The notes under the pieces are model-generated. The model made no database searches. It worked only from the letters and a program-made list of their open reading frames with translations, and was not told where the DNA came from. From the NCBI RefSeq assembly GCF_900142185.1, contig NZ_FQZZ01000001.1, positions 62,001-126,000 on the forward strand: 64,000 bases of DNA. The letters are read 5' to 3'. The position numbers and the translations under genes were made by a program. How positions within the stretch are numbered: the first letter of the stretch is position 1; every line of letters begins with the position of its first letter. Of this stretch, positions 43,987 to 53,611 are shown piece after piece. The DNA comes from Lutimaribacter pacificus (GTDB lineage Bacteria; Pseudomonadota; Alphaproteobacteria; Rhodobacterales; Rhodobacteraceae).

Positions 43987-45702
43987 TCAGTGTGCCGCGA
44001 CCAGCCCCATGCTTTCCAGCGTCAGGATCACCTGGTGGGCGCAATTGTCCACGTCCACGTTTTCGGTCTCGACCCGCAGTTCGGGTTCGACGGGCGCCTC
44101 GTAAGGGTCGGAAATCCCGGTGAACTCCTTGATCTTGCCCTCGCGCGCCAGCTTGTAGAGCCCCTTGCGGTCGCGGCGCTCGCACTCTTCCAGCGAGGTG
44201 GCGACATGCACCTCGACGAAGGCGCCGTATTGCTCGATCATCTCGCGCACGGCGCGGCGGGTCGCGGTGTAGGGCGCGATCGGCGCACAGATCGCGATCC
44301 CGCCGTTCTTGGTGATTTCCGAGGCGACATAGCCGATGCGCTTGATGTTCAGGTCGCGGTGCTCTTTCGAAAAGCCAAGTTCGGACGACAGGTGCTTGCG
44401 CACCACGTCGCCGTCCAGCAACGTGACCGGGCGCCCGCCCATCTCCATCAGCTTGACCATCAGCGCGTTGGCGATGGTCGATTTGCCCGACCCGGACAGC
44501 CCGGTGAAGAACACGGTAAAGCCCTGTTTCGAGCGCGGCGGCGAGGTGCGGCGCAGCTCGGTCACGACCTCGGGGAAGCTGAACCATTCGGGAATCTCCA
44601 GCCCCTCGCGCAGGCGGCGGCGCAGTTCGGTGCCCGAGATGTTCAGGATCGTGACATTGTCCTTGTCCGCGATCTCGTCGTTGGGTTCGTATTGCGCGCG
44701 CTCCTGCACATAGACCATGTGTTTGAAATCGACCATTTCGATGCCGATTTCCTCCTGGTGGTCGCGGAACAGGTCCTGCGCGTCATAGGGGCCATAGAAA
44801 TCCTCGCCCGCGCTGTTCTTGCCGGGGCCGGCATGGTCGCGGCCGACGATCATGTGGGTGCAGCCGTGGTTGCGGCGGATGATCCCGTGCCACACCGCCT
44901 CGCGCGGGCCGGCCATGCGCATGGCCAGGTTCAGCAGGCTCATCGTGGTGGTGGCCTGCGGGTATTTGTCCAGCACCGCCTCATAGCAGCGCACGCGCGT
45001 GAAATGGTCCACATCGCCCGGTTTCGTCATGCCGACAACGGGGTGGATCAGCAGGTTGGCCTGGCTTTCCTTGGCGGCGCGGAAGGTCAGTTCCTGGTGC
45101 GCGCGGTGCAGCGGGTTGCGCGTCTGGAACGCCACGACCTTGCGCCAGCCCAGCTTGCGGAAATAGGCGCGCAATTCGTTGGGCGTGTCGCGGCGGGCGC
45201 GGAAATCGTAGTGCACCGGCGGCTGGATGCCGGTGATCGGGCCGCCCAGGTAAACCTTGCCCGCGGTGTGGTGCAGGTAGTTCACCGCCGGATGCGCCAG
45301 GTCGTCGGCGCCGAACACCTTTTCCGCCTCGCGCGATTTGTCCGGGGTCCAGCGGTCGGTCACCGTCATGGTGGCAAGGATCACGCCCTCCTGGTCGCGC
45401 AGCGCGATGTCCTGGCCCAGTTCCAGCCCCTCGGCGAAATCCCCGGACACGTCCAGCGTGATCGGCATCGGCCAAAGCTGCCCGTCGGCCAGCCGCATGT
45501 TTTCGACCACGCCGTTGTAATCCTCTTCGCTCAGGAACCCCTTGAGCGGGTTGAACCCGCCGTTCATCAGCAGTTCCAGGTCGCAGATCTGGCGCGGCGT
45601 CAGGTCCAGGCTGGTCAGGTCGCCGGCCTCTACCTTCAGCTTCTGCGCGCTCTCGTAAGAGACGTAGAGTTCGGGGATCGGCGCGAGGTTGGGAATGATC
45701 AT
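43987..45702 (-). CDS. Bifunctional ATP sulfurylase / APS kinase
   Basis: A 571-residue fusion that converts sulfate to PAPS. Residues 1-385 are ATP sulfurylase with the catalytic QTRNPLHRAH (193-202) and IVGRDHAGPG. Residues from about 395 are APS kinase: Walker A GLSGSGKS (401-408), LDGDVVRKHLSSELGF and the lid segment with DRKGLYKLARE. The fused single-chain form replaces CysDN plus CysC and is typical of many alphaproteobacteria. It stands alone, with a terminator at its 3' end. Confidence 0.95.
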   Translation of the reverse strand: MIIPNLAPIPELYVSYESAQKLKVEAGDLTSLDLTPRQICDLELLMNGGFNPLKGFLSEEDYNGVVENMRLADGQLWPMPITLDVSGDFAEGLELGQDIALRDQEGVILATMTVTDRWTPDKSREAEKVFGADDLAHPAVNYLHHTAGKVYLGGPITGIQPPVHYDFRARRDTPNELRAYFRKLGWRKVVAFQTRNPLHRAHQELTFRAAKESQANLLIHPVVGMTKPGDVDHFTRVRCYEAVLDKYPQATTTMSLLNLAMRMAGPREAVWHGIIRRNHGCTHMIVGRDHAGPGKNSAGEDFYGPYDAQDLFRDHQEEIGIEMVDFKHMVYVQERAQYEPNDEIADKDNVTILNISGTELRRRLREGLEIPEWFSFPEVVTELRRTSPPRSKQGFTVFFTGLSGSGKSTIANALMVKLMEMGGRPVTLLDGDVVRKHLSSELGFSKEHRDLNIKRIGYVASEITKNGGIAICAPIAPYTATRRAVREMIEQYGAFVEVHVATSLEECERRDRKGLYKLAREGKIKEFTGISDPYEAPVEPELRVETENVDVDNCAHQVILTLESMGLVAAH

Positions 45703-45893
45703 CTTGTCTCTCTCAATAGGTACTGGGACAGCGGTTTTCGCGGCAGGGCTTAGTCCCGCAGCCCTGTCTTTAGCAAGGGATCGGGTTTCAAAACGTCAAA
45801 ACAGGGACATTTTCAGGGAGTTCTGTGGCGAACGGGAACCAGCGTCCCGGCTCCCGTCCGATTTCCGTCTGTTTTCCGGCCGGCGAAAGGGAC

Positions 45894-46862
<969 letters not shown>

Positions 46863-46953
46863 TCATCCGCTATTATCGGAATGAGAACGGAACCGCAAAA
46901 GCCATTTCAGGGCCGGATGCGATGGCCGGGTCGGAACATTGCGAGGTGATTGA

Positions 46954-47319
46954 ATGATAAACGTATTTTCTGCAAGAGGATTGGCCGGCGCGGGTATATG
47001 CGTTGCCGCGGCCTTCTGGTTCCAGGGCGCACAGGCATCCGACCTGCCCGAAGGGTGCCGGGTGCTGGATGCCTCCGATGTGATCCGCGTCATGGTGTGC
47101 ACCAACCCGATGGAGCAGGCTGCGCTGGTCGAGGCCGGAAAGGCCGCGTGTGGGGAGCATCTGCCCTGCGGTGTCTGGATCTGGTCGGACGAACGGGATG
47201 CGCCGCAAACTGCCCCGGAAAACCATGACGGGCTGACGCAGGAACAGATCACGACGGCGCAGGGGGTCTGGGTGGCGGAACAGGAAATGTTCGTCGGTAT
47301 CGAGGCGCTGAGAAAATAA
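46954..47319 (+). CDS. Small periplasmic protein with signal peptide
   Basis: A 121-residue protein. The first 29 residues (GLAGAGICVAAAFWFQGAQA at the hydrophobic part) form a signal peptide cleaved near AQA-SD. The mature part has four cysteines and the sequence HLPCGVWIWSDE. GAGGTG lies about 8 bases before the ATG. I do not recognise the family. It is a single gene, divergent from trxB, ended by a strong terminator. Confidence 0.7.
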   Translation: MINVFSARGLAGAGICVAAAFWFQGAQASDLPEGCRVLDASDVIRVMVCTNPMEQAALVEAGKAACGEHLPCGVWIWSDERDAPQTAPENHDGLTQEQITTAQGVWVAEQEMFVGIEALRK

Positions 47320-47339
47320 CCCGGCCAAGGACGCATGAA

Positions 47340-47367
47340 AAAGGCCCGCACCACGGTGCGGGCCTTT
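47340..47367 (+). terminator. Terminator of the small periplasmic protein gene
   Basis: AAAGGCCCGCACC and GGTGCGGGCCTTT, perfect arms with a two-base loop and a following T-rich tract (CTGTTTT). It probably works in both directions between two convergent genes. Confidence 0.88.
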
Positions 47368-47392
47368 CTGTTTTCGGGGGCTTTCGCGCGGT

Positions 47393-48187
47393 TTACGCGG
47401 CTGCCCGCTTGCGGCGCACAAAGGCGAAGACGCCGATGACGCTCAGCATCAGGGGCATACCCGCAGGCAGCGGAATCACGCCGTCGCCGCCACCGGTGTC
47501 GTCCACGATCCGCTGGATCTTGGCGCTGATTGCGGCCTCGTAATCGGCGAAGTTTTCAACCGCGAACACGAAGCCTGCCTCGGTCGGGTTCGGGAGATCC
47601 CCGGCAACCGTCACGTATTCCGACGGGGTCGGCGACGTGATCGCCAGCATGTTGTTGATCTGGCCCGTGGAGAAGCTGCCCACCAGTTCGACGCTGATGC
47701 CGTCAACACCCGCTGCAACAGCATTGTTTGCTGCGGTCAGGGTTGCGGACTGGCTCGACGGAGAACCATCGGTCGAAATGTTGTAGAGCGTCAGGGTGTT
47801 CTCCATGTCGTAAGGATCGAACAGCGAGGTCAGCCGATTGATTGCATCGTCGGTCTGTGTCGATGAGGTGCCGCTACGGCTATAGCCTGTGATTGCGGAC
47901 TGGATGGTCCCGATATTGCCCGCGGTCACGATTTGCGGAGTAACGAGATTCGTAACGTCGCTTCCGAACGCGACCACCGAGACGCGGTACTGGACGTCGC
48001 CGGTTGTCGGGATCAGTGACAGGGCATTGGCAAGACCTTGCTGCTGCAATGTGAAATCACCAGCGTCAACGCTGCCTGATTTGTCGATCGCGAAGCCGAG
48101 GTTCACGATGGTCGCGGCCGATGCGGCCCCGCCCATCACCAGTCCCAGTGCCAGGGCGGCGCCGGTAATCAGTCTGTTGAGTTTCAT
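47393..48187 (-). CDS. VWA-domain surface protein with VPLPA-CTERM-like sorting signal
   Basis: A 264-residue exported protein. A signal peptide (LITGAALALGLVMGGAASA) precedes a von Willebrand A domain with MIDAS DxSxS (D35-K-S37-G-S39). The end is IPLPAGMPLMLSVIGVFAF followed by RRKRAAA, the motif-helix-basic pattern of VPLPA-CTERM/PEP-CTERM signals handled by exosortase. GGGGGAG precedes the ATG at 48187. It is likely anchored at or released from the cell surface, perhaps with polysaccharide. No exosortase gene is in the window. Confidence 0.85.
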   Translation of the reverse strand: MKLNRLITGAALALGLVMGGAASAATIVNLGFAIDKSGSVDAGDFTLQQQGLANALSLIPTTGDVQYRVSVVAFGSDVTNLVTPQIVTAGNIGTIQSAITGYSRSGTSSTQTDDAINRLTSLFDPYDMENTLTLYNISTDGSPSSQSATLTAANNAVAAGVDGISVELVGSFSTGQINNMLAITSPTPSEYVTVAGDLPNPTEAGFVFAVENFADYEAAISAKIQRIVDDTGGGDGVIPLPAGMPLMLSVIGVFAFVRRKRAAA

Positions 48188-48555
48188 ATTTTCACTCCCC
48201 CTTCTGGAATGACTCTTTGGTTTCAAATTTCATGGCCAGCTATCGGGATTGAAAAAACGCCCAGGAAATTCTGATGCGCTGCAACCGGCCGATCAAAGAT
48301 CCGACCGCCGCCATCGAAACCGTCATGACAGAAATCGTAAACTCTAATCGCAGCGACGCTAACACATTGGCGGCCAACCACGAACACATTTTCACCGCAA
48401 TCATGCCTGGATTGCGCCTGAACCAGCGCCCTGAACACTATGTTTCCTGGATTGATACAGATGTTTCCCTAATAATATTGCCAGTCCTTGAAACAATATT
48501 GCGTGTGCCTGCGGGGTTGTTATAACTTTCTCAAACTTCCAACCAGGAGCGAATC
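48188..48555. other. AT-rich divergent intergenic region, VWA gene / lrp
   Basis: This 368-bp region is notably AT-richer than the flanking genes. Two pairs of direct repeats 21 bp apart lie at 48440-48502. The open frame 48274-48525 has no family likeness or ribosome site and is not called. Promoters for both divergent genes must lie here. Confidence 0.5.
48440..48502 (+). promoter_or_regulatory. Helically phased direct repeats upstream of lrp
   Basis: ATGTTTCC occurs at 48440-48447 and 48461-48468, and AATATTGC at 48474-48481 and 48495-48502. Both pairs are exactly 21 bp apart, about two helical turns. Lrp-type octamers bind phased sites, so autoregulation of the lrp gene 54 bp downstream is plausible. 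Confidence 0.4.
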
Positions 48556-49056
48556 ATGCCCGCCACCCGTCTGGATCAGATAGATCGCAAGATCCTTGCC
48601 GAACTGCAGGCCGACGGGCGTATGACCAATGTCGAGCTGGCCAAGCGTGTCGGGATATCGGCGCCGCCCTGTCTGCGCCGGGTCCGCACGCTGGAAGAGG
48701 CGGGGTACATCCGTGGCTATCACGCCAAGGTGGACGCGCGCGAGCTTGGCTTCGAGGTGCAGGTTTTCGCCATGGTCGGCCTGCAAAGCCAGGCCGAGGC
48801 CGACCTGTCGAAATTCGAACAGCGTTGCCGCGACTGGCCGCTCGTGCGCGAATGCCACATGCTGAACGGCGAGGTCGATTTCATCCTGAAATGCGTGGCG
48901 CCCGACCTCAGCACGTTCCAGAGCTTCCTGACCGAGGAACTGACCGCCGCCGAGAACGTGGCCAGCGTCAAGACCAGCCTCGTCATTCGCGGCGCCAAGG
49001 ACGAACCCGGCGTACCCTTCGACGTGCTTGAGGATCGCCTGGCGCGCAGCGCCTGA
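48556..49056 (+). CDS. lrp: Lrp/AsnC family transcriptional regulator
   Basis: A 166-residue regulator with the AsnC-type helix-turn-helix (LDQIDRKILAELQADGRMTNVELAKRVG, then SAPPCLRRVRTLEEAG) and a C-terminal RAM ligand-binding domain containing ECHMLNGEVDFILKCVAPD. AGGAG lies before the ATG. The SAPPCLRRV recognition helix is the Lrp type common in Rhodobacteraceae. Regulon and ligand (usually an amino acid) are unknown. It differs from the HTH-less protein at 21462. Confidence 0.93.
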   Translation: MPATRLDQIDRKILAELQADGRMTNVELAKRVGISAPPCLRRVRTLEEAGYIRGYHAKVDARELGFEVQVFAMVGLQSQAEADLSKFEQRCRDWPLVRECHMLNGEVDFILKCVAPDLSTFQSFLTEELTAAENVASVKTSLVIRGAKDEPGVPFDVLEDRLARSA

Positions 49057-49062
49057 TCCGCG

Positions 49063-49821
49063 TCAGGCGGCAGGTGCCTCGCTGAGATCGCGTTCGCTCA
49101 GGCGCGGATAGGTCAGCGGCCCGAAATCCCCCGGCTGGTCGATATGCGGAAAGATCGACAGGAACAGCGCAAGCTGGCGCGGCGAAAGCGTGCTGCGCAG
49201 GCTGATGCCGGGGTGATAGCTTTCCATCGCCAGCCCGCCGACCCGAAGGGTGGAATGCACCGGCAGCGCCAGGTGATACAGTTGCACCGCGCTGGGCGGG
49301 GTGACCGGGATGATGGTCGCGCCGTCCTGCAGGGCCGAGACCGGCACCAGCACCTGCGACCGCGGCCCGCCGGTGGGCAGGTTGCGCGGACGATGGATCA
49401 CGCGCGCCGCGGGGCCGATCAGCAGATCGCGCACCGGCCGGCCGATTCCGAACCCGTCGGTCATGATCCGCGTCAGGCGCCGGCAGCGATCCTGCGGCGT
49501 GGCATGGCATGTCAGGCTGCCGCGCCACAGGACAGGGAGCGGGCCGTGCTCCTGCGTCAATACCTCGTCGCCGGGCAGGATGTCCTCGATCGCCACGGGC
49601 CCGTCGGGCGTCTGGATCGGCGTGCCGTGGGCAAAGGCCGAAAAGCACTCTTCGAACAAGGCCTTGGAGGGGATGGCATGGGCCGACATCTCGACATCGC
49701 CATTGCGCCTTTGCCAGGCGATTTCGATGCGGCGTCGCGGTATGTCGGTTTGCGGGGTATCGGATGCCGCCTGCCGTGCAACTTGCACGGGGGGCGTGCC
49801 GTGGGGGCTGTATGTGGTCAT
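49063..49821 (-). CDS. Hint-domain (hedgehog/intein-like) protein
   Basis: A 252-residue protein with a Hint_2 domain. The likely catalytic cysteine begins CFSAFAHGTPIQTPDGPVAIEDI, followed by PGDEVLTQEHGPLPVLWRG, the usual block order. A late histidine-containing segment (LALPVHSTLRVGG) follows. Such stand-alone Hint proteins are abundant in Rhodobacteraceae; function is unknown, perhaps self-splicing or cleavage. The ATG at 49821 is weakly supported by a ribosome site; the frame is open further to 50079. Confidence 0.8.
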   Translation of the reverse strand: MTTYSPHGTPPVQVARQAASDTPQTDIPRRRIEIAWQRRNGDVEMSAHAIPSKALFEECFSAFAHGTPIQTPDGPVAIEDILPGDEVLTQEHGPLPVLWRGSLTCHATPQDRCRRLTRIMTDGFGIGRPVRDLLIGPAARVIHRPRNLPTGGPRSQVLVPVSALQDGATIIPVTPPSAVQLYHLALPVHSTLRVGGLAMESYHPGISLRSTLSPRQLALFLSIFPHIDQPGDFGPLTYPRLSERDLSEAPAA

Positions 49822-50031
49822 GCGGTGTCTGAACTCGTTTAAGATGTGCCGCCGGCCCCCACCGAACGCAGCACATGGATGCTGATATCGCGGAAAATAT
49901 GCGGCAAACCCCGGCGACCTGTCAAAAATCGGCAACGACTGTCGGGGGCGGGGCGTCAATCGGGGCCGTTTCGGGCAAGTGTTTCCCCTGCGGTAACGGG
50001 TCTGCCCCATTCCGATACCCGATTCGCGCGA

Positions 50032-50058
50032 AAACCGCCCCGAGGGATGGGGCGGTTT
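50032..50058 (-). terminator. Terminator of the 50-residue protein gene
   Basis: AAACCGCCCC and GGGGCGGTTT pair around seven bases; on the minus strand the hairpin runs into TTTT. It lies 58 bp beyond the stop of the small gene at 50117-50269. The rest of 49822-50116 holds nothing recognisable. Confidence 0.75.
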
Positions 50059-50116
50059 CCGATTGTGCCACGGCGGCACGCACGAAGGGGATGCAGGACA
50101 CCCCGGGGGAGGACCC

Positions 50117-50269
50117 TTACGCGTGGCGGCGGGCAGGCGCCGGGGCCTTGTCGTCGCGGCGGGCGATCATTTCGGCCCGGCGCCTGCCACGCTGCCACGG
50201 CACGGAGGGTACGTCGTCTGCCTTGGCGGTTTCGGTCACGCTTTTGATCCAGCGTTTGGTCTTGGTCAT
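50117..50269 (-). CDS. Conserved small basic protein (50 residues)
   Basis: A 50-residue, strongly basic protein beginning MTKTKRWIKSV and containing PWQRGRRRAEMIARRDD. I recall short proteins of this pattern in Rhodobacteraceae, but no function. The ATG at 50269 follows AGGAG by nine bases; upstream in frame the reading continues through a tandem duplication (residues KQGPA twice), which I take as leader. A terminator follows. The basic charge would suit nucleic-acid or ribosome binding; that is inference. Confidence 0.65.
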   Translation of the reverse strand: MTKTKRWIKSVTETAKADDVPSVPWQRGRRRAEMIARRDDKAPAPARRHA

Positions 50270-50297
50270 GCTCGGGTCTCCTGCCTTGTATCCCATT

Positions 50298-50327
50298 GCC
50301 GGGCCTTGTTTCGCCGGGCCTTGTTTC
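50298..50327. repeat. Perfect tandem 15-bp duplication
   Basis: GCCGGGCCTTGTTTC occurs twice head to tail, 50298-50312 and 50313-50327, 29 bp upstream of the small basic protein on its template side. The surrounding 50270-50562 region is AT-rich and otherwise featureless. Confidence 0.85.
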
Positions 50328-50562
50328 TTTGTTGTGAAACAATCTGCCTGCGCATTCGGGCATTGTTTTGGCAATCGGCGGGAAATCGAAAAGTTTTTGC
50401 CACGATCCCGGCGTCAATCCGGGCGGCGCCGGCATGATTGTTCAAGATGTTGAAAATGCTTGGCTTTGCGGGGTTCTGCTTGGCCAATAATTGAATTTTG
50501 GCAGGATTGTTTCCCCATATAAGGCAATTTCTGGGCGATGCGCGGCCAAACTCCTGCCGGAA

Positions 50563-51318
50563 TTACAGCCGGATGGTGGAAATCAGCCGCCCGTAATCGG
50601 CCTCGCCGGCATGGGTGGCCCGGCGGTAAGAGAAGAATCGGTCAGGATCGGAATAGGTGCAGTGGCGCGTCCATTCGGCATGGCCGATTCCCGCATCACG
50701 CAGCCGTTGCAGCCCGTAGGCCGGCAGGTCGAAAAGATACCGGTCGCCCGCGCCATTGGTGAAGAAGCGGTGGTTGGCGTCATCCCCGGCCAGGAAATCG
50801 TCCAGGAATTCCGGCCCCACCTCATAGGCGCGCTGGCTGATCGTGGGGCCGATTACCGCCACGACATCGCCGCGCGCCGCGCCAAGCGTCTCCATCGCGT
50901 CCAGCGTCGCCTCGAGCACACCGTCCAGCGCCCCGCGCCAGCCCGCATGGGCCGCACCCACGACACCTGCCTGCCGGTCGGCGAACAGCACCGGCTGGCA
51001 ATCTGCGGTCAGAACGCCCAGCACCAGCCCGGGGGTCGCGGTTACCATCGCATCGGCGCTGGGGCGCGGATCGGGCACGGCGTCAAGCGTCACGGCGGTG
51101 GCCGAATGCACCTGGTTCACGGTCACCAGCCGGTCGGGCGGGGCGCCCATCGCCTCGGCCACGCGGGTGCGGTTGATCGCCACGATCTCGGACTGGTCGG
51201 AACTGCCCTGCCCGCAATTCAGCCCCGCGAACACCCCCGAGGATGCGCCGCCGCGCCGGGTAAAGAACCCGTGCGTCACGTCGTGCAGCGCGTCGGATGT
51301 GATGATGTCCAGCGTCAT
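50563..51318 (-). CDS. pgeF: Peptidoglycan editing factor / purine nucleoside phosphorylase YfiH family
   Basis: A 251-residue multicopper-polyphenol-oxidase-like (LACC1/YfiH) protein. The metal ligands of the active site are H71 (VNQVHSATA), C107 (LTADCQPV) and H124 (GAAHAGWRG). Family members hydrolyse or phosphorylate purine nucleosides, and E. coli YfiH edits peptidoglycan precursors. The start overlaps the methyltransferase stop by 4 bp (ATGA), in the unit lgt-midA-pgeF. Confidence 0.92.
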   Translation of the reverse strand: MTLDIITSDALHDVTHGFFTRRGGASSGVFAGLNCGQGSSDQSEIVAINRTRVAEAMGAPPDRLVTVNQVHSATAVTLDAVPDPRPSADAMVTATPGLVLGVLTADCQPVLFADRQAGVVGAAHAGWRGALDGVLEATLDAMETLGAARGDVVAVIGPTISQRAYEVGPEFLDDFLAGDDANHRFFTNGAGDRYLFDLPAYGLQRLRDAGIGHAEWTRHCTYSDPDRFFSYRRATHAGEADYGRLISTIRL

Positions 51319-52376
51319 GGCTCCAATCCCGGCGGTGGTGCGGCATGGGGCGGGTAGAGCCCCAGCACCTTGAACAACGAACCCATTTCATCGGGATGCG
51401 TCAAGCGGCGATGCGCGGCGACATGCGCCTCAAGCGCCCGCGGGGGCATCCCCCCGGCCAGCGCTTGCGCACGCTGCGTGATGCCCAGCCGCTCCAGAAA
51501 CACGCCCTGAGGGGTCAGGCGGCTATGCGCGGCCGGGGCCGCGGCTTGCGCCAGAACCTCGAAATCCACATGCGCGGTCAGGTCGGCCGCGCCCGGATCG
51601 GCCAGCGGATCGACCGTCCTGTGCCCCTGCAACGCCTGGAACGTGTTGCCCAGGCTGCGCCAGTCGCCGTAATCCACGATCAGCGCCGCACCGCCATGCG
51701 CCGCGATGCGTCGGCCGACCTCTTGCAGGACGGGCGCGGCGGCGGGGCAATATTCCACCACGTCGCCGGGCCGCGTATCCGCCAGCCGGTGCGCAAGGGC
51801 GGGCTGCGGCGCATCCGCACCCAGCCCAAGGGTAAGCGCATCGTCCTGCGCGCCGACCAGCCGCTCGGCCCAGCCGGTTTCCGTGCGCTGGAACTGGCGG
51901 ATCGGCAGGGCGTCGAAGAACTCATTGGCAAGCAGGAACAGCGGCGCCTCGGGCAGGGCTTCGACACTGTCATGGTGGGTGATCGCAACCCCCTCCAGCG
52001 TTGCGGTCTGACGCGCGCGCAGGGCGGGTGAGGCTTCGACCAGGTGCACCTGCGCGGCGGCGTGAAAGCCGGGCACCGCCTGCGTGGCGCGCAGCGCGTC
52101 GGCCATCAGCGTGCCCCGCCCCGGCCCAAGCTCGGCCAGCGTGAATTGCGCGGGCGCGCCCTGATCCAGCCAGCATTGCGCAAGGCACAGGCCCAGCAAT
52201 TCACCGAACATCTGGCTGATCTCGGGCGCGGTGGTGAAATCCCCCGCCGCGCCCAGCGGGTCGCGCGTGGTGTAATAGCCCAGCGTCGGATGCAGCAACG
52301 CCTCGGCCATGAAATCGGCCAGGCTCATCGGCCCGTCCGAGGCGATCCGCGCCAGCAGGTGATCGCGCAGGCTCAT
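51315..52376 (-). CDS. SAM-dependent methyltransferase, MidA/NDUFAF7 family
   Basis: A 353-residue class I methyltransferase of the MidA/NDUFAF7 group, which methylates an arginine of the complex I subunit NuoD/NDUFS2 during assembly. It opens with the family's LADFMAEALLHPTLGYYTTRDPLG, then DFTTAPEISQMFGELLG; the SAM motif is ELGPGRGTLMADAL; IVDYGDWRSLGNTFQALQGH is a late family stretch. The start overlaps the lgt stop and the stop overlaps pgeF, both ATGA. The target here is inferred from the family. Confidence 0.92.
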   Translation of the reverse strand: MSLRDHLLARIASDGPMSLADFMAEALLHPTLGYYTTRDPLGAAGDFTTAPEISQMFGELLGLCLAQCWLDQGAPAQFTLAELGPGRGTLMADALRATQAVPGFHAAAQVHLVEASPALRARQTATLEGVAITHHDSVEALPEAPLFLLANEFFDALPIRQFQRTETGWAERLVGAQDDALTLGLGADAPQPALAHRLADTRPGDVVEYCPAAAPVLQEVGRRIAAHGGAALIVDYGDWRSLGNTFQALQGHRTVDPLADPGAADLTAHVDFEVLAQAAAPAAHSRLTPQGVFLERLGITQRAQALAGGMPPRALEAHVAAHRRLTHPDEMGSLFKVLGLYPPHAAPPPGLEP

Positions 52377-53263
52377 CCCCGCACCCGCGCCCTTGCGTAA
52401 AGGATCAGGCCGATCCCGACCGCCACCATCGGCAGCGACAGGATCTGCCCCATCGTCAGCCCGATCTGCCCCGACCCGATGACGAAGCCCAGCGGGTTTC
52501 CATCCGTGATGAACTGCGCATCCGCCTGCCGGAAATACTCGACCACGAACCGCGCCAGCCCGTAGCCCGCGATGAAAACGCCGGTGATCTGCCCCGGCAC
52601 CTTCAACGCCCCGCGCCGGTAGGCCAGCCACAGTATCAGCCCCAGCAGCACGACGCCTTCCAGGAACGCCTCGTAAAGCTGCGAAGGATGGCGCGCGCAC
52701 AGCCCTGCAACCCCCGGACAATCCTGCGCCAGCGGATGCGGAAAGATCACGCCCCAGGGCAGGTCGGTGGGGCGGCCCCACAGTTCGCCATTGATGAAAT
52801 TGGCGATCCGCCCCAGCATCAGCCCTACCGGCACACCCAGCGCGATCGCGTCGCCCGCGGCCAGCCGGGGGATGCCCTGTGCGCGGGTATAGAGCCACCC
52901 CGCCAAAACCACGCCCAGAAACCCGCCGTGAAACGCCATGCCGCCCTGCCAGACCTTCAGGATCTCGGCGGGGTTCTGCAAGTAGTAGGCCGGTTGATAG
53001 AACAGCACGAATCCCAGCCGCCCGCCCAGCACGATGCCGATGATGATCCAGGTCAGCAGATCCTCGACCTGCGCTCTGGTCATCGGCGGCGTGTCGCCCT
53101 GCCACAGCGCCGGCCGCGCCAGCGCGTGCAGCGATATCCGCCACGCCACCAGGATACCCACGATATAGGCCAGCGCATACCAGCGCAGCGCAAGGTCGAT
53201 GCCGAAAACGGTGATGGTGAACAATTCGGGCGAGATGTCGGGAAAAGGGATCGCGGCCTGCAT
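52373..53263 (-). CDS. lgt: Prolipoprotein diacylglyceryl transferase
   Basis: A 296-residue membrane enzyme that transfers diacylglycerol to the lipobox cysteine of prolipoproteins. It has seven hydrophobic segments, GGRLGFVLFYQPAYY, the AFHGGFLG motif and the Lgt signature GRIANFINGELWGR. It is the first gene of the lgt-midA-pgeF unit. Lipoproteins in the window, such as the TolC-like one at 34127, depend on it. Confidence 0.96.
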   Translation of the reverse strand: MQAAIPFPDISPELFTITVFGIDLALRWYALAYIVGILVAWRISLHALARPALWQGDTPPMTRAQVEDLLTWIIIGIVLGGRLGFVLFYQPAYYLQNPAEILKVWQGGMAFHGGFLGVVLAGWLYTRAQGIPRLAAGDAIALGVPVGLMLGRIANFINGELWGRPTDLPWGVIFPHPLAQDCPGVAGLCARHPSQLYEAFLEGVVLLGLILWLAYRRGALKVPGQITGVFIAGYGLARFVVEYFRQADAQFITDGNPLGFVIGSGQIGLTMGQILSLPMVAVGIGLILYARARVRG

Positions 53264-53359
53264 ATGCGTCTTCCTGCCTCTGTTGCCGGGCGCAAGTCAA
53301 CCTTGTGGCTGCCGCCCCCGTGGCCCATATAAGGGATCAAGCAGAAGGTGGAGAGCGCA

Positions 53360-53602
53360 ATGCAAACCCGCAACAAGATTTTCGACGATCTGTCGCAGCT
53401 GATGACCAACGCGATGGGCGTGGCACAGGGCGCCCGGACCGAGGCCGAGACCGCGATGAAGGGCATGATCGACCGCTGGCTGGCCGACCGCGATTTCGTC
53501 ACGCGCGAGGAATTCGAGGCCGTGCGCGCCATGGCCCAGAAGGCGCGCGAAGAGAACGAGGCGCTCAAGGCCCGGATCGAGGCGCTTGAGAAAAAGGGCT
53601 GA
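53360..53602 (+). CDS. UbiK/BMFP family accessory protein
   Basis: An 80-residue protein of the BMFP/UbiK family: an amphipathic N-terminal helix (KIFDDLSQLMTNAMGVAQG) and a C-terminal coiled coil (AMAQKAREENEALKARIEALEKK). In E. coli UbiK assists aerobic ubiquinone synthesis; Brucella BMFP is membrane fusogenic. The ATG at 53360 with GGAG just upstream was preferred to one at 53348. Confidence 0.85.
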   Translation: MQTRNKIFDDLSQLMTNAMGVAQGARTEAETAMKGMIDRWLADRDFVTREEFEAVRAMAQKAREENEALKARIEALEKKG

Positions 53603-53611
53603 CCGGGCGGG

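Noticed and set aside
48274-48525. An 83-codon plus-strand frame in the lrp upstream region
   Set aside because: No ribosome site and no family likeness; it overlaps the phased repeats and probable promoters.
49875-50453. A 192-codon plus-strand frame over the small basic protein gene
   Set aside because: It covers a terminator, a small gene on the other strand and an AT-rich gap; composition is unlike a real protein.
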